The position numbers and the translations under genes were made by a program. From Phyllobacterium bourgognense (GTDB taxonomy: Bacteria > Pseudomonadota > Alphaproteobacteria > Rhizobiales > Rhizobiaceae), in assembly GCF_003337575.1 (NCBI RefSeq), contig NZ_QPJM01000007.1, forward strand, positions 164,270 through 228,269: 64,000 nt of DNA, in the 5' to 3' direction. Positions within the stretch are counted from its first letter, which is position 1. Every line of letters begins with the position of its first letter. The notes beneath the pieces were generated by a model. It saw nothing but the letters and a program-made list of their open reading frames with translations, was not told where the DNA came from and did no database searches. Of the stretch, positions 50,230-60,535 are shown one piece after another.

Positions 50230-53028
50230 TCAGCTATAAGCCTGCATCGGCGGGCAAGAGCAAACCAGGTTACGGTCGCCAGCAACATTGTCGATACGCG
50301 AAACCGGCGGCCAATATTTCGGGTTGTCCTCGCTTTCGCCAGCCGGGAGGCTCGCCTCGCTGCGGCTATAGGGATGCGACCAGTCATCGGCCAGAACGTC
50401 ACCGGCTGGATGCGGCGCATTGACCAGCGGATTATCGTCCTTTGGCCACTCACCGCTCGCGACTTTTGCCGCCTCGTTGGCAATGGCAATCATCGCATCG
50501 CAGAACCGGTCGATTTCACGCTTCGATTCCGACTCGGTCGGCTCGACCATCAGCGTTCCAGCAATCGGCCAGGACATGGTTGGCGCGTGAAACCCATAGT
50601 CGATGAGCCGTTTGGCAATGTCTTCGACGCTGATCCCAGCGCTGTCCTTCAATACCCGCGTATCGAGGATACACTCATGCGCCACACGGCCATTGCGCCC
50701 CTGGAATAGCACGGGATAGGTATCCTTCAGCCGTTCGGCAATGTAATTGGCATTGAGGATTGCCATTTCCGTGGCGCGCTTCAATCCGTCGCCGCCCATC
50801 ATGCGGATATACATCCATGTGATCGGTAGAATCGAGGCGCTACCGAATGGTGCAGCCGACACCGCATGCCCTGAACCGTTAGCGACATGCCCGGGCAGGA
50901 ATGGTGCCAAGTGCTTTTTAACGCCGATTGGCCCTACGCCTGGCCCGCCTCCGCCATGTGGAATGCAGAAGGTCTTGTGCAGGTTCATATGACAAACATC
51001 TGCCCCGATATCGCCGGGACGAGCCAGACCAACCAGCGCATTAAGGTTAGCGCCATCGAAATAAACCTGTCCGCCATGGCCGTGGATAACCGCGCAAATA
51101 TCCTTCACACCCTCCTCGAACACACCGTGCGTCGAGGGGTAGGTGATCATCAGCGCCGCAAGATTGGCGCTGTGCATCTCCGCCTTGGCCTTCAGATCAT
51201 CGAGATCAATGTCACCCGCCTCTTCGCAAGCGACGACGACTACCCGCATGCCCGCCATATGCGCGCTGGCCGGGTTGGTGCCATGTGCGGATTCCGGAAT
51301 GAGGCAGACATCGCGATTGTCGTCACCGCGGTCGAGATGATAGCGGCGGATGGCAAGCAAGCCCGCATATTCGCCTTGGCTACCCGCATTCGGCTGCAAT
51401 GAAACAGCATCAAATCCGGTAATCTCGGACAGCCACGCTTCAAGATCATTCGTCAGCGATTTATACCCGAGCGCGTGATCGGACGGCGCAAAGGGGTGCA
51501 CATTGGCAACGCTTTGCCAGCTGACGGGCAGCATTTCCGCTGCGGCGTTGAGCTTCATCGTACAGGAGCCGAGCGGGATCATGGCTCGGTCTAGCGCCAG
51601 ATCCTTGTCGGCAAGCCGGCGCAGGAAGCGCATCATCTCGGTTTCGGACCGCTGCTGATGAAATACGGCTTGGGTCATGAACCCTTCAGCCGGTCTCGTG
51701 CTTGGCAGCTTTACGCCGGGATCATTCGGCAAGCTTGCACCGAACAGCGCTGCAAGTGCGCTGAGGTCCCCGTCCGTCGTCGTCTCGTCAACCGTAATGC
51801 CGAGCCGGTCCTGATCAATCACACGGAGCAAGCGCCCACCCTTTTCGGCAGCATCGGCAATGGAAGCCGCCCTGCCGGGGACGCTGACCGTTATCGTATC
51901 GAAGAAGCGTTCGCCGCCAAGCTGGAGGCCGGCAGCCTCAAGTCCCGCCGCAAGACGCGCAGCTCTTGCATGAACTTGGGCTGCGATAGCCTGAAGTCCC
52001 TGCGGGCCATGCCAGATGGCGAAGGACACCGCCATATTGGCAAGCAGTGCCTGCGCGGTACAGATATTCGATGTCGCCTTGTCGCGGCGGATATGCTGCT
52101 CGCGAGTCTGCAGGGCAAGGCGGTAGCCCGGCCGTCCCTTGCTGTCTACCGACTGGCCAACCAGACGTCCCGGAATAAGCCGGGTCAGATTATCGCTCAC
52201 TGCGAGATATGCTGCGTGCGGTCCACCATAGCCGATCGGAACGCCGAAGCGCTGCATGGAACCAGCGGCGATATCCGCTCCAAGCGAAGCGGGGGAAGCT
52301 GTGATTGTCAGTGCGAGGGGATCTGCGACTGCAATAACCAGCGCGCCGGCTGCTTTTGCAGCCTTGATGATCGCCGAGTGATCGCCGTAGACACCATAGG
52401 TGTCAGGCCAAGGCACGATGATCGCCGCGACGCTGGCATCGATCTCGCCGCCGTTCACGCTCATGCCAAGGGGCTCGGCGCGGGTCCTGACCACATCGAG
52501 AATCTGCGGATGCACTTCTCCGGCAAGTACTATGCGATCGCGCTTTTCGCGATGGTGACGATAGGCTATGCCAACGGCTTCCGCCACAGCGGTCGCCTCA
52601 TCGAGCAGCGATGCGGATGCGACCGGCAAGCCTGTCAATTCCGTAACCAGCGTCTGGAAATGGAACAGCAACTCGAGCCGCCCCTGACTTATCTCTGACT
52701 GGTACGGTGTATAGGCGGTGTACCACGCAGGGTTTTCAAAGAGATTGCGCTGGATGACCGCAGGTACATGCGTGCCGTGATAGCCCTGCCCGATGAAGCT
52801 TTTATGGGTCTTGTTCTGACCCATCTTGAGGCTAAGTTCTGCCAGTGCTTCCGCCTCATTGGCAGCTTCGGGAATATTCAGCGGCCGTTCCAGACGAATG
52901 GATTTCGGTACAGCCTGTGAAATCAGCGTTTCCAGCGAGGGAATGCCCAGTGCCGCCAGCATTGCGCGCGAACCCTGTATGCTTGGGCCGATATGGCGGT
53001 CGGAAAACGGAAAAATGCTTTTGTTCAT
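50230..53028 (-). CDS. gcvP: Glycine dehydrogenase (decarboxylating) GcvP
   Basis: P-protein of the glycine cleavage system, 932 residues, the single-chain bacterial form. It decarboxylates glycine and passes the aminomethyl group to lipoyl-GcvH. The PLP-binding lysine is in [20 protein letters not shown]. Other blocks include [42 protein letters not shown] (N-terminal half, shown as pieces), [15 protein letters not shown] and [19 protein letters not shown]. It is third in gcvTHP, 6 bp after gcvH. The operon should be induced by glycine through the riboswitch. Confidence 0.97.
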   Translation of the reverse strand: MNKSIFPFSDRHIGPSIQGSRAMLAALGIPSLETLISQAVPKSIRLERPLNIPEAANEAEALAELSLKMGQNKTHKSFIGQGYHGTHVPAVIQRNLFENPAWYTAYTPYQSEISQGRLELLFHFQTLVTELTGLPVASASLLDEATAVAEAVGIAYRHHREKRDRIVLAGEVHPQILDVVRTRAEPLGMSVNGGEIDASVAAIIVPWPDTYGVYGDHSAIIKAAKAAGALVIAVADPLALTITASPASLGADIAAGSMQRFGVPIGYGGPHAAYLAVSDNLTRLIPGRLVGQSVDSKGRPGYRLALQTREQHIRRDKATSNICTAQALLANMAVSFAIWHGPQGLQAIAAQVHARAARLAAGLEAAGLQLGGERFFDTITVSVPGRAASIADAAEKGGRLLRVIDQDRLGITVDETTTDGDLSALAALFGASLPNDPGVKLPSTRPAEGFMTQAVFHQQRSETEMMRFLRRLADKDLALDRAMIPLGSCTMKLNAAAEMLPVSWQSVANVHPFAPSDHALGYKSLTNDLEAWLSEITGFDAVSLQPNAGSQGEYAGLLAIRRYHLDRGDDNRDVCLIPESAHGTNPASAHMAGMRVVVVACEEAGDIDLDDLKAKAEMHSANLAALMITYPSTHGVFEEGVKDICAVIHGHGGQVYFDGANLNALVGLARPGDIGADVCHMNLHKTFCIPHGGGGPGVGPIGVKKHLAPFLPGHVANGSGHAVSAAPFGSASILPITWMYIRMMGGDGLKRATEMAILNANYIAERLKDTYPVLFQGRNGRVAHECILDTRVLKDSAGISVEDIAKRLIDYGFHAPTMSWPIAGTLMVEPTESESKREIDRFCDAMIAIANEAAKVASGEWPKDDNPLVNAPHPAGDVLADDWSHPYSRSEASLPAGESEDNPKYWPPVSRIDNVAGDRNLVCSCPPMQAYS

Positions 53029-53034
53029 GATCGA

Positions 53035-53403
53035 TCAACCAATAATCGCTTTGTAACCGGCTTCGTCGAGCAAACCGGTCAACTGGTCCGTGTCGGACAA
53101 TTTCATCTTCCATAGCCAGCCATCGCCGGTTGCCGAAGAATTGACCAGCGCGGGATCGCTTGCCATCGCTTCATTGACTTCAGTCACTTCGCCGTCCAGC
53201 GGCGCATAGACATCCGAAGCCGCCTTGACCGATTCCACCACAACTGCGGCATCGCCCTTCGACAGGGATTGACCGACATCCGGCAATTGAACGAAGACGA
53301 GATCGCCGAGCTGGTCCTGCGCATGATCGGTAATGCCGACGGTGGCGATGCCGTCCTCGACGCGGACCCATTCATGATCTTCGGTAAAATAAGTGGCTGC
53401 CAT
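53035..53403 (-). CDS. gcvH: Glycine cleavage system H protein GcvH
   Basis: Lipoyl carrier of 122 residues that shuttles the aminomethyl group from P to T protein. The lipoylated lysine is Lys60 in [14 protein letters not shown]. Opening [37 protein letters not shown] is typical (seen in segments). It begins 5 bp after gcvT and ends 6 bp before gcvP, so the three are co-transcribed. Length and modification site are canonical. Confidence 0.97.
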   Translation of the reverse strand: MAATYFTEDHEWVRVEDGIATVGITDHAQDQLGDLVFVQLPDVGQSLSKGDAAVVVESVKAASDVYAPLDGEVTEVNEAMASDPALVNSSATGDGWLWKMKLSDTDQLTGLLDEAGYKAIIG

Positions 53404-53408
53404 CTGAA

Positions 53409-54512
53409 TTATCCTTTGTGGTAGCGATGCGGGGTGAAGGGAAGTGAATGAACGTGGAGCGCAATGCGGTTACCGCGCACTTCAGCGAAAACCTGGGTAC
53501 CAATGGGCGCGAAATCCTTGCCGACATAGCCCATCGCAACAGGAAAGCCTGCCGAAGGCCCGAAACCGCCCGATGTGACCACACCGACCGCATTGCCATG
53601 GATATCGACCAGAATGGAATCAGACCGGACCGGCTGGCGGCTATCGGGTTTCAGACCCACACGTTTTCTTGCCGGGCCCTTGGCGATCTTGTCGAGCAGA
53701 GCTTTGGCACCGATGAACCCAGCCTGTTCACGCACTGGCTTGGCGATCGCCCAGGTAAGACCCGCATCGACGGGATCGATCTCCGGCGCGATGTCCTGGC
53801 CGTGCAGGCAGAGGCCGGCCTCCAGTCGCAGACTGTCACGCGCGGCGAGGCCAACCCACGCCACGCGTTCGTCTGCAAGAAGCACGGTCACGAGTTCGCG
53901 CGCTTCATCTGGTGGCAGGCCGATCTCGAAACCGTCCTCGCCGGTATAGCCCGAGCGGCTCATGAACCAACCAGGCTTGGGCTCGAAGCCATGCATGAAT
54001 GCAAGCTCTGTTCCGGGAACTCCGGCCACGCGCAGCACATCCACCGCCTGCGGTCCCTGAATAGCCAGGAACACGCGATCGAGCGTATTGATCCTGCAAT
54101 CAAAGCCTTTCGCAACGTCGCGCAAATGCGCTTCGTCAGCGGCCGCATTGCCGGCATTGGCGACGACCATGAAATGGTCTCCGCCCAATCTCGTGACAAT
54201 CAGATCATCGAGAATTCCCGCCTTCTCGTTGAGGAAGAATGTATATTTGGATTGCCCTGTAGCCAGCGCGTCCGCGTCTAACGGGCAAATATGGGAAAGC
54301 AGCGCCGCTGTTCCGGGTCCTGCAATATCGAACAGCTGCATGTGCGAGATATCGAACAGCCCGGCTTTCTCGCGCGTATGCAGATGCTCTTTCATCACCC
54401 CCAACGGATAGGTGATCGGCATGGACCAACCTGCAAACCCGCCAAAGCGCGCACCGGCGGCTTTATGCAGATCATCAAGCGGCAATGATTTCAAGTTTTC
54501 TTCAGCGCCCAT
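53409..54512 (-). CDS. gcvT: Aminomethyltransferase GcvT
   Basis: T-protein of glycine cleavage, 367 residues; transfers the methylene group to tetrahydrofolate and releases ammonia. Blocks include [63 protein letters not shown] and [20 protein letters not shown], each diagnostic. The ATG at 54512 follows TGGAG; the frame is open up to 54623, but that part lies in the riboswitch leader. It is the first gene of gcvTHP, with the aptamers ending about 50 bp upstream. Confidence 0.96.
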   Translation of the reverse strand: MGAEENLKSLPLDDLHKAAGARFGGFAGWSMPITYPLGVMKEHLHTREKAGLFDISHMQLFDIAGPGTAALLSHICPLDADALATGQSKYTFFLNEKAGILDDLIVTRLGGDHFMVVANAGNAAADEAHLRDVAKGFDCRINTLDRVFLAIQGPQAVDVLRVAGVPGTELAFMHGFEPKPGWFMSRSGYTGEDGFEIGLPPDEARELVTVLLADERVAWVGLAARDSLRLEAGLCLHGQDIAPEIDPVDAGLTWAIAKPVREQAGFIGAKALLDKIAKGPARKRVGLKPDSRQPVRSDSILVDIHGNAVGVVTSGGFGPSAGFPVAMGYVGKDFAPIGTQVFAEVRGNRIALHVHSLPFTPHRYHKG

Positions 54513-54559
54513 TTTTACTCCAGAGTCGTGCAAAGATCCCCGCCACAAGGACGGACCGT

Positions 54560-54757
54560 TTCTTTGCCCCTCTGTCGGAAGCCTGAGAGACTCGCACAGC
54601 GCGGGACTTGCATCCGGCTGCACTTACACCTTCGGCGCGAGGTTTCCCTCGACTTTCCAGAGTTGTCTTATCCTTTTGCGGTTCTTGCTACCTGAGAGAT
54701 TTCGGGCGATTTCCCCTTCGGTGGACCTGCACATCGCTGTGCAAAGACACTCTCCCG
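54560..54757 (-). ncRNA. Tandem glycine riboswitch upstream of gcvTHP
   Basis: The minus strand carries two glycine aptamers in a row. The first has GGGAGAG, then CACCGAAGGGG, then CTCTCAGG; the second has ACTCTGG, CGCCGAAGG and CTCTCAGG followed by CCGACAGAGGGG. The two are separated by a short linker near 54670. The element precedes gcvT by about 50 bp, the classic location. In known cases glycine binding turns expression on. Confidence 0.92.
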
Positions 54758-54899
54758 CAAATTGACAGGGCTTAGATTCTACAATCGAAGACCCTCGACG
54801 AAGATGACCATATCGCACCGCACAAGCGCTGTCACCGCTTAATCCGCTGAATTGACGCTTTGTGGACAGAAATTGTCGAGGGCAGAATATGGCAGCAAA
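54758..54899. other. Short intergenic region between riboswitch and cyclase
   Basis: This 142-bp gap has no coding signal. It should contain the gcv promoter (reading leftward) and the 3' end of the cyclase transcript. I see no further structured element. Confidence 0.35.
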
Positions 54900-55997
54900 T
54901 TAGGCACTCCGAGCCACCAGCTTAAAAGCAGGTTCCTTTGCCCGTATCAGCGCCATGACGCCGAGCGATTGGCCCCTGCCCTTCAGCGCGTGCTGGCCGA
55001 GATATTCGGCTTTGATGTCACCCGATAAATCCAGGCGTTTCGCCAGATCGCTCGAAATCAATACCGGCACGCCGAGCGTACGGCACAGACTTTCCAGACG
55101 GGCTGTCGTATTCACGGTATCGCCAAAATAAGCGATCTTGTGGTGATCTACTCCGACTTCTGCAGTGACAATAGGCCCGCCATGCAGAGCCACGCGCAAA
55201 CGCGGTACCCGGCCGAATTTCTGCAGCCATTTATCGGCGTCGGCCTCGATCGCGTCTACAATCGCGAATGCACATTTCACGCAATTGCCTTGTCTCAACC
55301 CGCGGGCCATCGGCCAGGTTATGATCGCCGCATCGCCAATGTAATCGTCGATGGTGCCTCGATACTGTCGCACCGGTTTGGCAAAAGCCGTAAACAGCGC
55401 ACTGAGAAACTGTTGCGCGCGCAGATCCCCGAATTCCTCGGCAAAAGACGTAGATCCGACAAGATCGATGAACAGGAATATCCGCTCTTCTTCAATGGGT
55501 TTGCGGTATCGGCCAAGAAGCAGGCTGGCGAAGACGTCCCGGCCAAGCAGTTCGCGGACGCGGGTGACAAAACTGAGGATCAGCGACACTCCCATCGTGT
55601 AGAGCAAGATATCCGCTGGTAAAATGACAGCCTCCTGCCAAGTGACCTTGAGACGCCCCAGGAACCAAAGCAGACCGCCACAGGCCGCGAAAGCCACGCT
55701 GACCATTAAATAGAAAACGAGAAGCGAGAAAATAATATAGGCCGGAGTCGAAAGAGATGTAACCCAGGCGTTCAGACGCGGCAGCAACAGGCCCCGCTCA
55801 AAAGCAATGACCGGAACACAGACGAACAAAGCAAAAATGGCGCCAATCAGCGACCAGTCATCATAAAATATCGCGCCGTAAACCACGCCGCTGACGGCGA
55901 CGGCGCACAAAACGAAGATCCAGAACCCAAAGGAATATCTGTTCATGATATCAGCATCGTGAGCATTCAAGTTCTCCGAATCATAATGGCACGGCAT
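54900..55997 (-). CDS. Membrane-bound class III adenylate/guanylate cyclase
   Basis: A 365-residue cyclase with an N-terminal membrane region of about six helices (from FGFWIFVLCAVAVSGVVYGAIF to LLYTMGVSLILSFV) and a C-terminal catalytic domain. Metal site residues are in FIDLVGSTSFAEEFG and DDYIGDAAIITWPM. The VAYFGDTVNTTARLESLCRTLG-like block (HKIAYFGDTVNTTARLE) completes the site. The ATG at 55946 (MNRYSFGF...) is an alternative start; I keep 55997 for lack of a decisive ribosome-binding site. It transcribes toward the gcv promoter. Sensing role of the membrane region is unknown. Confidence 0.88.
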   Translation of the reverse strand: MPCHYDSENLNAHDADIMNRYSFGFWIFVLCAVAVSGVVYGAIFYDDWSLIGAIFALFVCVPVIAFERGLLLPRLNAWVTSLSTPAYIIFSLLVFYLMVSVAFAACGGLLWFLGRLKVTWQEAVILPADILLYTMGVSLILSFVTRVRELLGRDVFASLLLGRYRKPIEEERIFLFIDLVGSTSFAEEFGDLRAQQFLSALFTAFAKPVRQYRGTIDDYIGDAAIITWPMARGLRQGNCVKCAFAIVDAIEADADKWLQKFGRVPRLRVALHGGPIVTAEVGVDHHKIAYFGDTVNTTARLESLCRTLGVPVLISSDLAKRLDLSGDIKAEYLGQHALKGRGQSLGVMALIRAKEPAFKLVARSA

Positions 55998-56152
55998 TTC
56001 TAACTGTTACTCGTCCGGCGAGACGGCAGATTTCAGACGGCTCCCTGCGACACTTTGACAGAAAACGCCAGCATTGCTATCTATCCGCTCCGCCGCCGCC
56101 CATCTTGCCGCTGACTCATAACCGGCCAACTGCAAATTGAAGGACAGTGACG

Positions 56153-57139
56153 ATGCCCGATACCGCCCGACCGCAGAAAGGTGCCGCCATCGAAGCGCGG
56201 GGCCTCAGCAAACATTTCGGCGATGTCCGTGCGGTCGATGGCATTGATCTCGATGTGCCGCGCGGCATGATATTCGGCATTCTCGGTCCGAACGGTGCCG
56301 GCAAGACCACGCTGCTGCGCATGCTGGCGACGCTGCTGCCTCCCGATGCAGGCTCTGCCAGGGTCCTTGGATACGACCTGGCGAAATCTCCTCACGATGT
56401 TCGCGCTTCGATCGCCATGACCGGACAATTCGCTTCGCTCGACGAGGATTTGACCGGGCGCGAAAACCTGATCCTGCTGGCGCGGTTATGGGGATTTCGC
56501 GGCCAGTCAGCGAAAAAGCGCGCCGATGATCTGTTGATCGCCTTCGATCTTGCAGATGCCTCCGCCAAACAGGTCAAGGATTATTCCGGCGGCATGCGGC
56601 GCCGGCTGGATATCGCAGCCTCGCTCGTGGTCACGCCGGGCGTCCTGTTCCTCGACGAACCAACGACCGGGCTCGACCCCATGGCACGAAAGAGCGTCTG
56701 GCGCATGATCCGCTCTCTCGCGGATGCAGGCGTTACCATACTTCTTACCACGCAATATCTGGAGGAAGCCGACCAGCTCGCCGCCCGCATCGCGGTGATC
56801 GACCATGGCAAAAAGATTGCCGAAGGAACCAGCCGCGAGCTCAAGACGGCAACGGGGTCGGGCTTCCTGCATCTGACATTGGTCGATGCAACACGTATCG
56901 CCGAAGCCGAACGGCTGCTGGAGGAAACAACCGGCAGCAAGGCGCAACGCAGTTCCGAAGGCTCGGCGCTGTCACTGATGGTTGATACGCCGCAAAACGC
57001 CAATCGCGCTATCGCGGCATTGATCGACGCGAATATCGAACTTGCCGATTTCTCGATGGGCGCGCCCAGCCTCGACGAGGTGTTCTTCGCTTTGACCGGG
57101 CACATCACCGAAAGCCAGCCTTCTCCGGGAGAAGCATGA
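56153..57139 (+). CDS. ABC transporter ATP-binding protein, DrrA family
   Basis: ATPase of a two-gene ABC-2 exporter related to daunorubicin-resistance DrrA. It has Walker A GPNGAGKT, Q-loop in MTGQFASLDEDLTG, signature YSGGMRRRLDIA, Walker B VLFLDEPTTGLDP and the DrrA C-terminal region (TGSGFLHLTLVDATRIAEAERLLEE). About 328 residues from the ATG at 56153, which has AGGA at good spacing; a GTG at 56147 is too close to it. The stop overlaps the permease start (ATGATGG). The substrate is unknown; lipids, drugs and antibiotics are handled by relatives. Confidence 0.94.
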   Translation: MPDTARPQKGAAIEARGLSKHFGDVRAVDGIDLDVPRGMIFGILGPNGAGKTTLLRMLATLLPPDAGSARVLGYDLAKSPHDVRASIAMTGQFASLDEDLTGRENLILLARLWGFRGQSAKKRADDLLIAFDLADASAKQVKDYSGGMRRRLDIAASLVVTPGVLFLDEPTTGLDPMARKSVWRMIRSLADAGVTILLTTQYLEEADQLAARIAVIDHGKKIAEGTSRELKTATGSGFLHLTLVDATRIAEAERLLEETTGSKAQRSSEGSALSLMVDTPQNANRAIAALIDANIELADFSMGAPSLDEVFFALTGHITESQPSPGEA

Positions 57140-57945
57140 TGGACAACGAAACCGCAACGACTTCGCTCATCTATGCGGAGCGTCCGCCCCAGCCTTCAGC
57201 CCTGTCCAATGCGCTCGTCTTTGGCTGGCGCGCCGTGCTGAAATTCAAACACGTCCCGGAACAGCTCTTCGACCTGGTCATGACGCCGATCATGTTCACC
57301 CTGTTGTTCACCTTTGTGTTCGGTGGTGCGCTTTCAGGTTCTACAGCGGCCTATTTGCAATATTTTCTTCCAGGCATTCTGGTGCAGACCGTGGTGTTCA
57401 ATTCGATGTACTCCGGCATGGGGCTGAGCACGGACCTTGGCAAGGGTCTGTTCGACCGGTTCCGTTCATTGCCGATATGGTCGCTGTCACCCTTCGCCGG
57501 CCTGATGGTCGGCGACATCCTGCGCCATCTGATTGCCTCCCTGCTTATCCTGCTCATCGGCATCCTACTTGGGTACAGGCCGGAAGCCGGCATCATCGGC
57601 GTCGTTGAAGCACTGCTCCTGCTAGTGGTGATCGGTTTCGGGTTCGGCTGGATATTTCTGGTGCTCGGGCTGGTCATGCGCACGCCCAGCACCGTTATGA
57701 CCATGGCCTTTACCGGGATCATGCCACTGGTCTTCGCCTCCAACATCATGGTAGACCCTGCAACAATGCCTGGCTGGTTGAGGGTCTTCGTCGATGTCAA
57801 TCCAGTGTCGCTGATGACGACTGCCATGCGCGGTCTAATGGCCGGAAATGCCACCGCAGCGCAGCTAGGCGCGGCGCTCATAGCCCCGGTATTACTGACT
57901 GCCTCCCTCGCACCGCTGACGCTTTGGCTCTATCGCCGCAAGTAA
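57136..57945 (+). CDS. ABC-2 type permease, DrrB family
   Basis: Membrane partner of the DrrA-like ATPase, 269 residues with about six helices. The ABC-2 family signature is visible (YLQYFLPGILVQTVVFNSMYSGMGLSTDLGKGLFDRFRSLPI) in the first half, and MAFTGIMPLVFASNIMVDPATMPGWLRVFVDVNPVS in the second, the DrrB-like hallmark before the last helix. It overlaps the ATPase gene by 4 bp. The two probably form a (AB)2 exporter. Confidence 0.93.
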   Translation: MMDNETATTSLIYAERPPQPSALSNALVFGWRAVLKFKHVPEQLFDLVMTPIMFTLLFTFVFGGALSGSTAAYLQYFLPGILVQTVVFNSMYSGMGLSTDLGKGLFDRFRSLPIWSLSPFAGLMVGDILRHLIASLLILLIGILLGYRPEAGIIGVVEALLLLVVIGFGFGWIFLVLGLVMRTPSTVMTMAFTGIMPLVFASNIMVDPATMPGWLRVFVDVNPVSLMTTAMRGLMAGNATAAQLGAALIAPVLLTASLAPLTLWLYRRK

Positions 57946-57970
57946 AGCCCCGGCCAGGCCGATTGCATAA

Positions 57971-58105
57971 CCATCGTGCGCCCTTCGACAAGCTCAGGGT
58001 GAGGAGTTCGTTTGATTTCAGGGGAGCCAATGCCAAGATTCGCTGGCAGTTATCCTGCGACCTACTAACTCCCTCATGGTGAGCCTGTCGAACCACGCAC
58101 AATGG
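57971..58105. repeat. Long imperfect inverted repeat (palindromic intergenic element)
   Basis: Two arms of about 29 bases (core TTCGACAAGCTCAGGGTGAG at 57984-58003 and its inverse partner CTCATGGTGAGCCTGTCGAA at 58073-58092) flank about 70 bases. The match extends outward through GTGCG/CGCAC. Similar TTCGACA-x-GCTCA palindromes are common dispersed repeats in alphaproteobacterial genomes. It lies between convergent genes and may act as a transcription barrier. Confidence 0.75.
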
Positions 58106-58125
58106 TTCTGCAATTCATCGGCTAA

Positions 58126-60525
58126 TCACTCTCCGTAGGGCACCCAGATATTCTTCACCTGCACCGCACGTCGCAGATAATCGCGACCTTGACCTTGCAG
58201 GTTGCTCAGCCAATCCCTTTGACGGCCATTATTGACCCATGTGGCCTTGAGGTTCCCGCACGAAGCCATTTCGACCATGGCGCTCCCCTCGTTCGAACCG
58301 ACATACCAGATCGCATCCACCTCATCATGCTCTGCCAGCGTCTTCGCCAGTACATCGCGCTCGCCGGTGACTATATTCACCACGCCGCCCGGAAGGTCTG
58401 ATGTGTCGATCACCTGATAGATACTGGTTGCCAATAGTGGATGCCGCGTCGAGGGCACGGTGACCACGCGGTTGCCCATGGCAATCGCCGGCAAGACCAG
58501 AGATACGAACGACAGCAGCGGCAATTCGTCGGGGCACACGATACCCATGACACCCCAAGGCTCGTTCATCGCCAATGTCACATGGCGCGATTTAGTCGAA
58601 TGCACGGCGCCATCATATTTGTCTGCCTGGGCAGCGTAGTAGAAGATGCGGCGGAGCGCGACGGCAAACTCCTCGGCTGCGGCCTTTGCCGAAACGCCGG
58701 TACTTGTCTCCAGCAGTTCCTCGAATTCGGCCTGACGCGCGCTCAGGTTTTCGCCGAGATAGTACAGCACCTGCGCGCGGTTATGCGCCGTCGCGCCACC
58801 CCATGTGCCGGCTTTGGCCGCCGCCTCGACGGCGTTGCGAATGTCCTTGCGGTTGCCGAGCCCGGCCTGGCCAATGACCTGTCCGCCCTTGCCCAGCACC
58901 GAATAGCTGTAACCGCCGTCCGGACGCACCTGTTTGCCGCCGACATAATTCTTCGCCGTGCGGTCGATTGTGCCGCTGACAGCGACCTTCGCATCTCGAT
59001 CCGGTGCCGCCGAAGGCTTGAACGTAGGTTCACTCTTCGCCTGAGGCAGACGCTTTTCCCAGTCGGCCGTCAGATATTCGTACAGACCCTCACGGCCGCC
59101 TTCACGACCGAAACCACTTTCGCGGTAGCCGCCGAACCCTGCGCCTGCATCAAGCAGGTTGGTCGAGTTGATCCAGACGACACCGGCCTTGACCCGCGCA
59201 GCCATATCGAGCGCCAGATTGATATTCTCCGACCAGATCGAGGCCGCAAGTCCGTACTTCGTGTTGTTGGCAAGCGCGATCGCCTCGTCCGGCGTGCGGA
59301 AGGTCGTCGCCGTGGCGACGGGACCAAAGATTTCGACTTCGCAGACCGTTGACGCAGGCTCGACATCGGTGAAGAAGCCGGGGGCGAAGTAGCTGCCCTT
59401 GGCGGGCAGTCTGACCGGTGCCTGCCACAACGTGCCGCCCTCAACCTTGCCCTGCTCGACCAGTGCCGAAACGCGTTTCAACTGCCCTGCCGAGACAAGC
59501 GCGCCGATGTCCATGGTCTTGTCCAGCGGATCGCCGACGCGCAGCGTCTCCATGCGCTTGCGCAGCTTGTTGTAAAACCGTTCCGCGATACCTTCCTGCA
59601 CGAGGATGCGCGAACCGGCGCAGCAGACTTCGCCCTGGTTGAACCAGATGGCATCGACGACGCCTTCCACCGCCCCGTCCATGTCCGCATCTTCGAAGAC
59701 GATGAACGGCGACTTGCCGCCGAGCTCCAGCGACACCTTTTTCTCCGAGCCGGCGATCTGTTCGCGAATGATACGTCCGACTTCAGTCGAGCCCGTAAAC
59801 GCCACCTTGTCGATATCCTCATGGCCGCAAATCAGTGCGCCGGTTTCACCATCGCCATGCACGATATTGACCACGCCTGCCGGTAGGCCAACTTCATGGC
59901 AAACTTCAGCAAAGGCGATCGCCGTCAGCGGCGTCAATTCGGCCGGCTTGAGGACAACGGTGTTGCCGGCCGCCAACGCCGGAGCAATCTTCCACGCCAG
60001 CATCAACAGCGGGAAATTCCACGGGATCACCTGCCCGCACACGCCGACCGGAGAGAAGCCTTCGAACTCGGTCTCGACCATCTCGGCCCAGCCGGCGTGA
60101 TGGTAGAAATGCCGGGCAACAAGCGGGATATCGATGTCGCGTGTCTCGCGGATGGGCTTGCCATTGTCCATGGTCTCGAGCACCGAGAAGAAGCGCTCAC
60201 GCTTCTGGATATGGCGGGCGATGGCATAGAGATATTTGGCGCGCTCATGGCCCGGTAATTTGGACCACGTGCCGAAGGCGGCACGAGCGGCTTTCACCGC
60301 GGCATCGACGTCCGCTTTCGCACCGTGCGCGACCTTCGCCAGCACTTTTTCGTTGGCCGGATTGATCACAGCGAAGGTCTTGTGGCCTTCACTGTCGGTA
60401 AATTTGCCATTGATGAAATGACCGAAGCCCTTTTTGTTGGCATCAAGCCATGCGTGAGCGTCACTGTTGCTCTCCGGAGCGGGGCCATATTCCATGGTGC
60501 GAAGAATATCCTTGATCTGTCCCAT
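58126..60525 (-). CDS. Tandem aldehyde dehydrogenase (two ALDH domains)
   Basis: A 799-residue protein with two aldehyde dehydrogenase regions. The N-terminal one (about 25-500) is complete, with FTGSTEVGRIIREQIAG, catalytic Glu region VSLELGGKSPFIVF and nucleophile region FNQGEVCCAGSRILV. The second (about 510-799) is shorter and has a less standard Cys region (EMASCGNLKATWVNN), so it may be non-catalytic. It follows deoC by 10 bp on the same strand. The likely job is oxidising acetaldehyde, or another aldehyde released by the aldolase, to the acid or CoA ester. NAD(P) preference cannot be told. Confidence 0.9.
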   Translation of the reverse strand: MGQIKDILRTMEYGPAPESNSDAHAWLDANKKGFGHFINGKFTDSEGHKTFAVINPANEKVLAKVAHGAKADVDAAVKAARAAFGTWSKLPGHERAKYLYAIARHIQKRERFFSVLETMDNGKPIRETRDIDIPLVARHFYHHAGWAEMVETEFEGFSPVGVCGQVIPWNFPLLMLAWKIAPALAAGNTVVLKPAELTPLTAIAFAEVCHEVGLPAGVVNIVHGDGETGALICGHEDIDKVAFTGSTEVGRIIREQIAGSEKKVSLELGGKSPFIVFEDADMDGAVEGVVDAIWFNQGEVCCAGSRILVQEGIAERFYNKLRKRMETLRVGDPLDKTMDIGALVSAGQLKRVSALVEQGKVEGGTLWQAPVRLPAKGSYFAPGFFTDVEPASTVCEVEIFGPVATATTFRTPDEAIALANNTKYGLAASIWSENINLALDMAARVKAGVVWINSTNLLDAGAGFGGYRESGFGREGGREGLYEYLTADWEKRLPQAKSEPTFKPSAAPDRDAKVAVSGTIDRTAKNYVGGKQVRPDGGYSYSVLGKGGQVIGQAGLGNRKDIRNAVEAAAKAGTWGGATAHNRAQVLYYLGENLSARQAEFEELLETSTGVSAKAAAEEFAVALRRIFYYAAQADKYDGAVHSTKSRHVTLAMNEPWGVMGIVCPDELPLLSFVSLVLPAIAMGNRVVTVPSTRHPLLATSIYQVIDTSDLPGGVVNIVTGERDVLAKTLAEHDEVDAIWYVGSNEGSAMVEMASCGNLKATWVNNGRQRDWLSNLQGQGRDYLRRAVQVKNIWVPYGE

Positions 60526-60535
60526 GTTCTCTTCC

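Noticed and set aside
51658..52698. Plus-strand ORF of 346 codons inside gcvP
   Set aside because: It is antisense to conserved GcvP sequence and rich in Arg/Cys/His with no domain, as expected of a shadow frame in GC-rich DNA.
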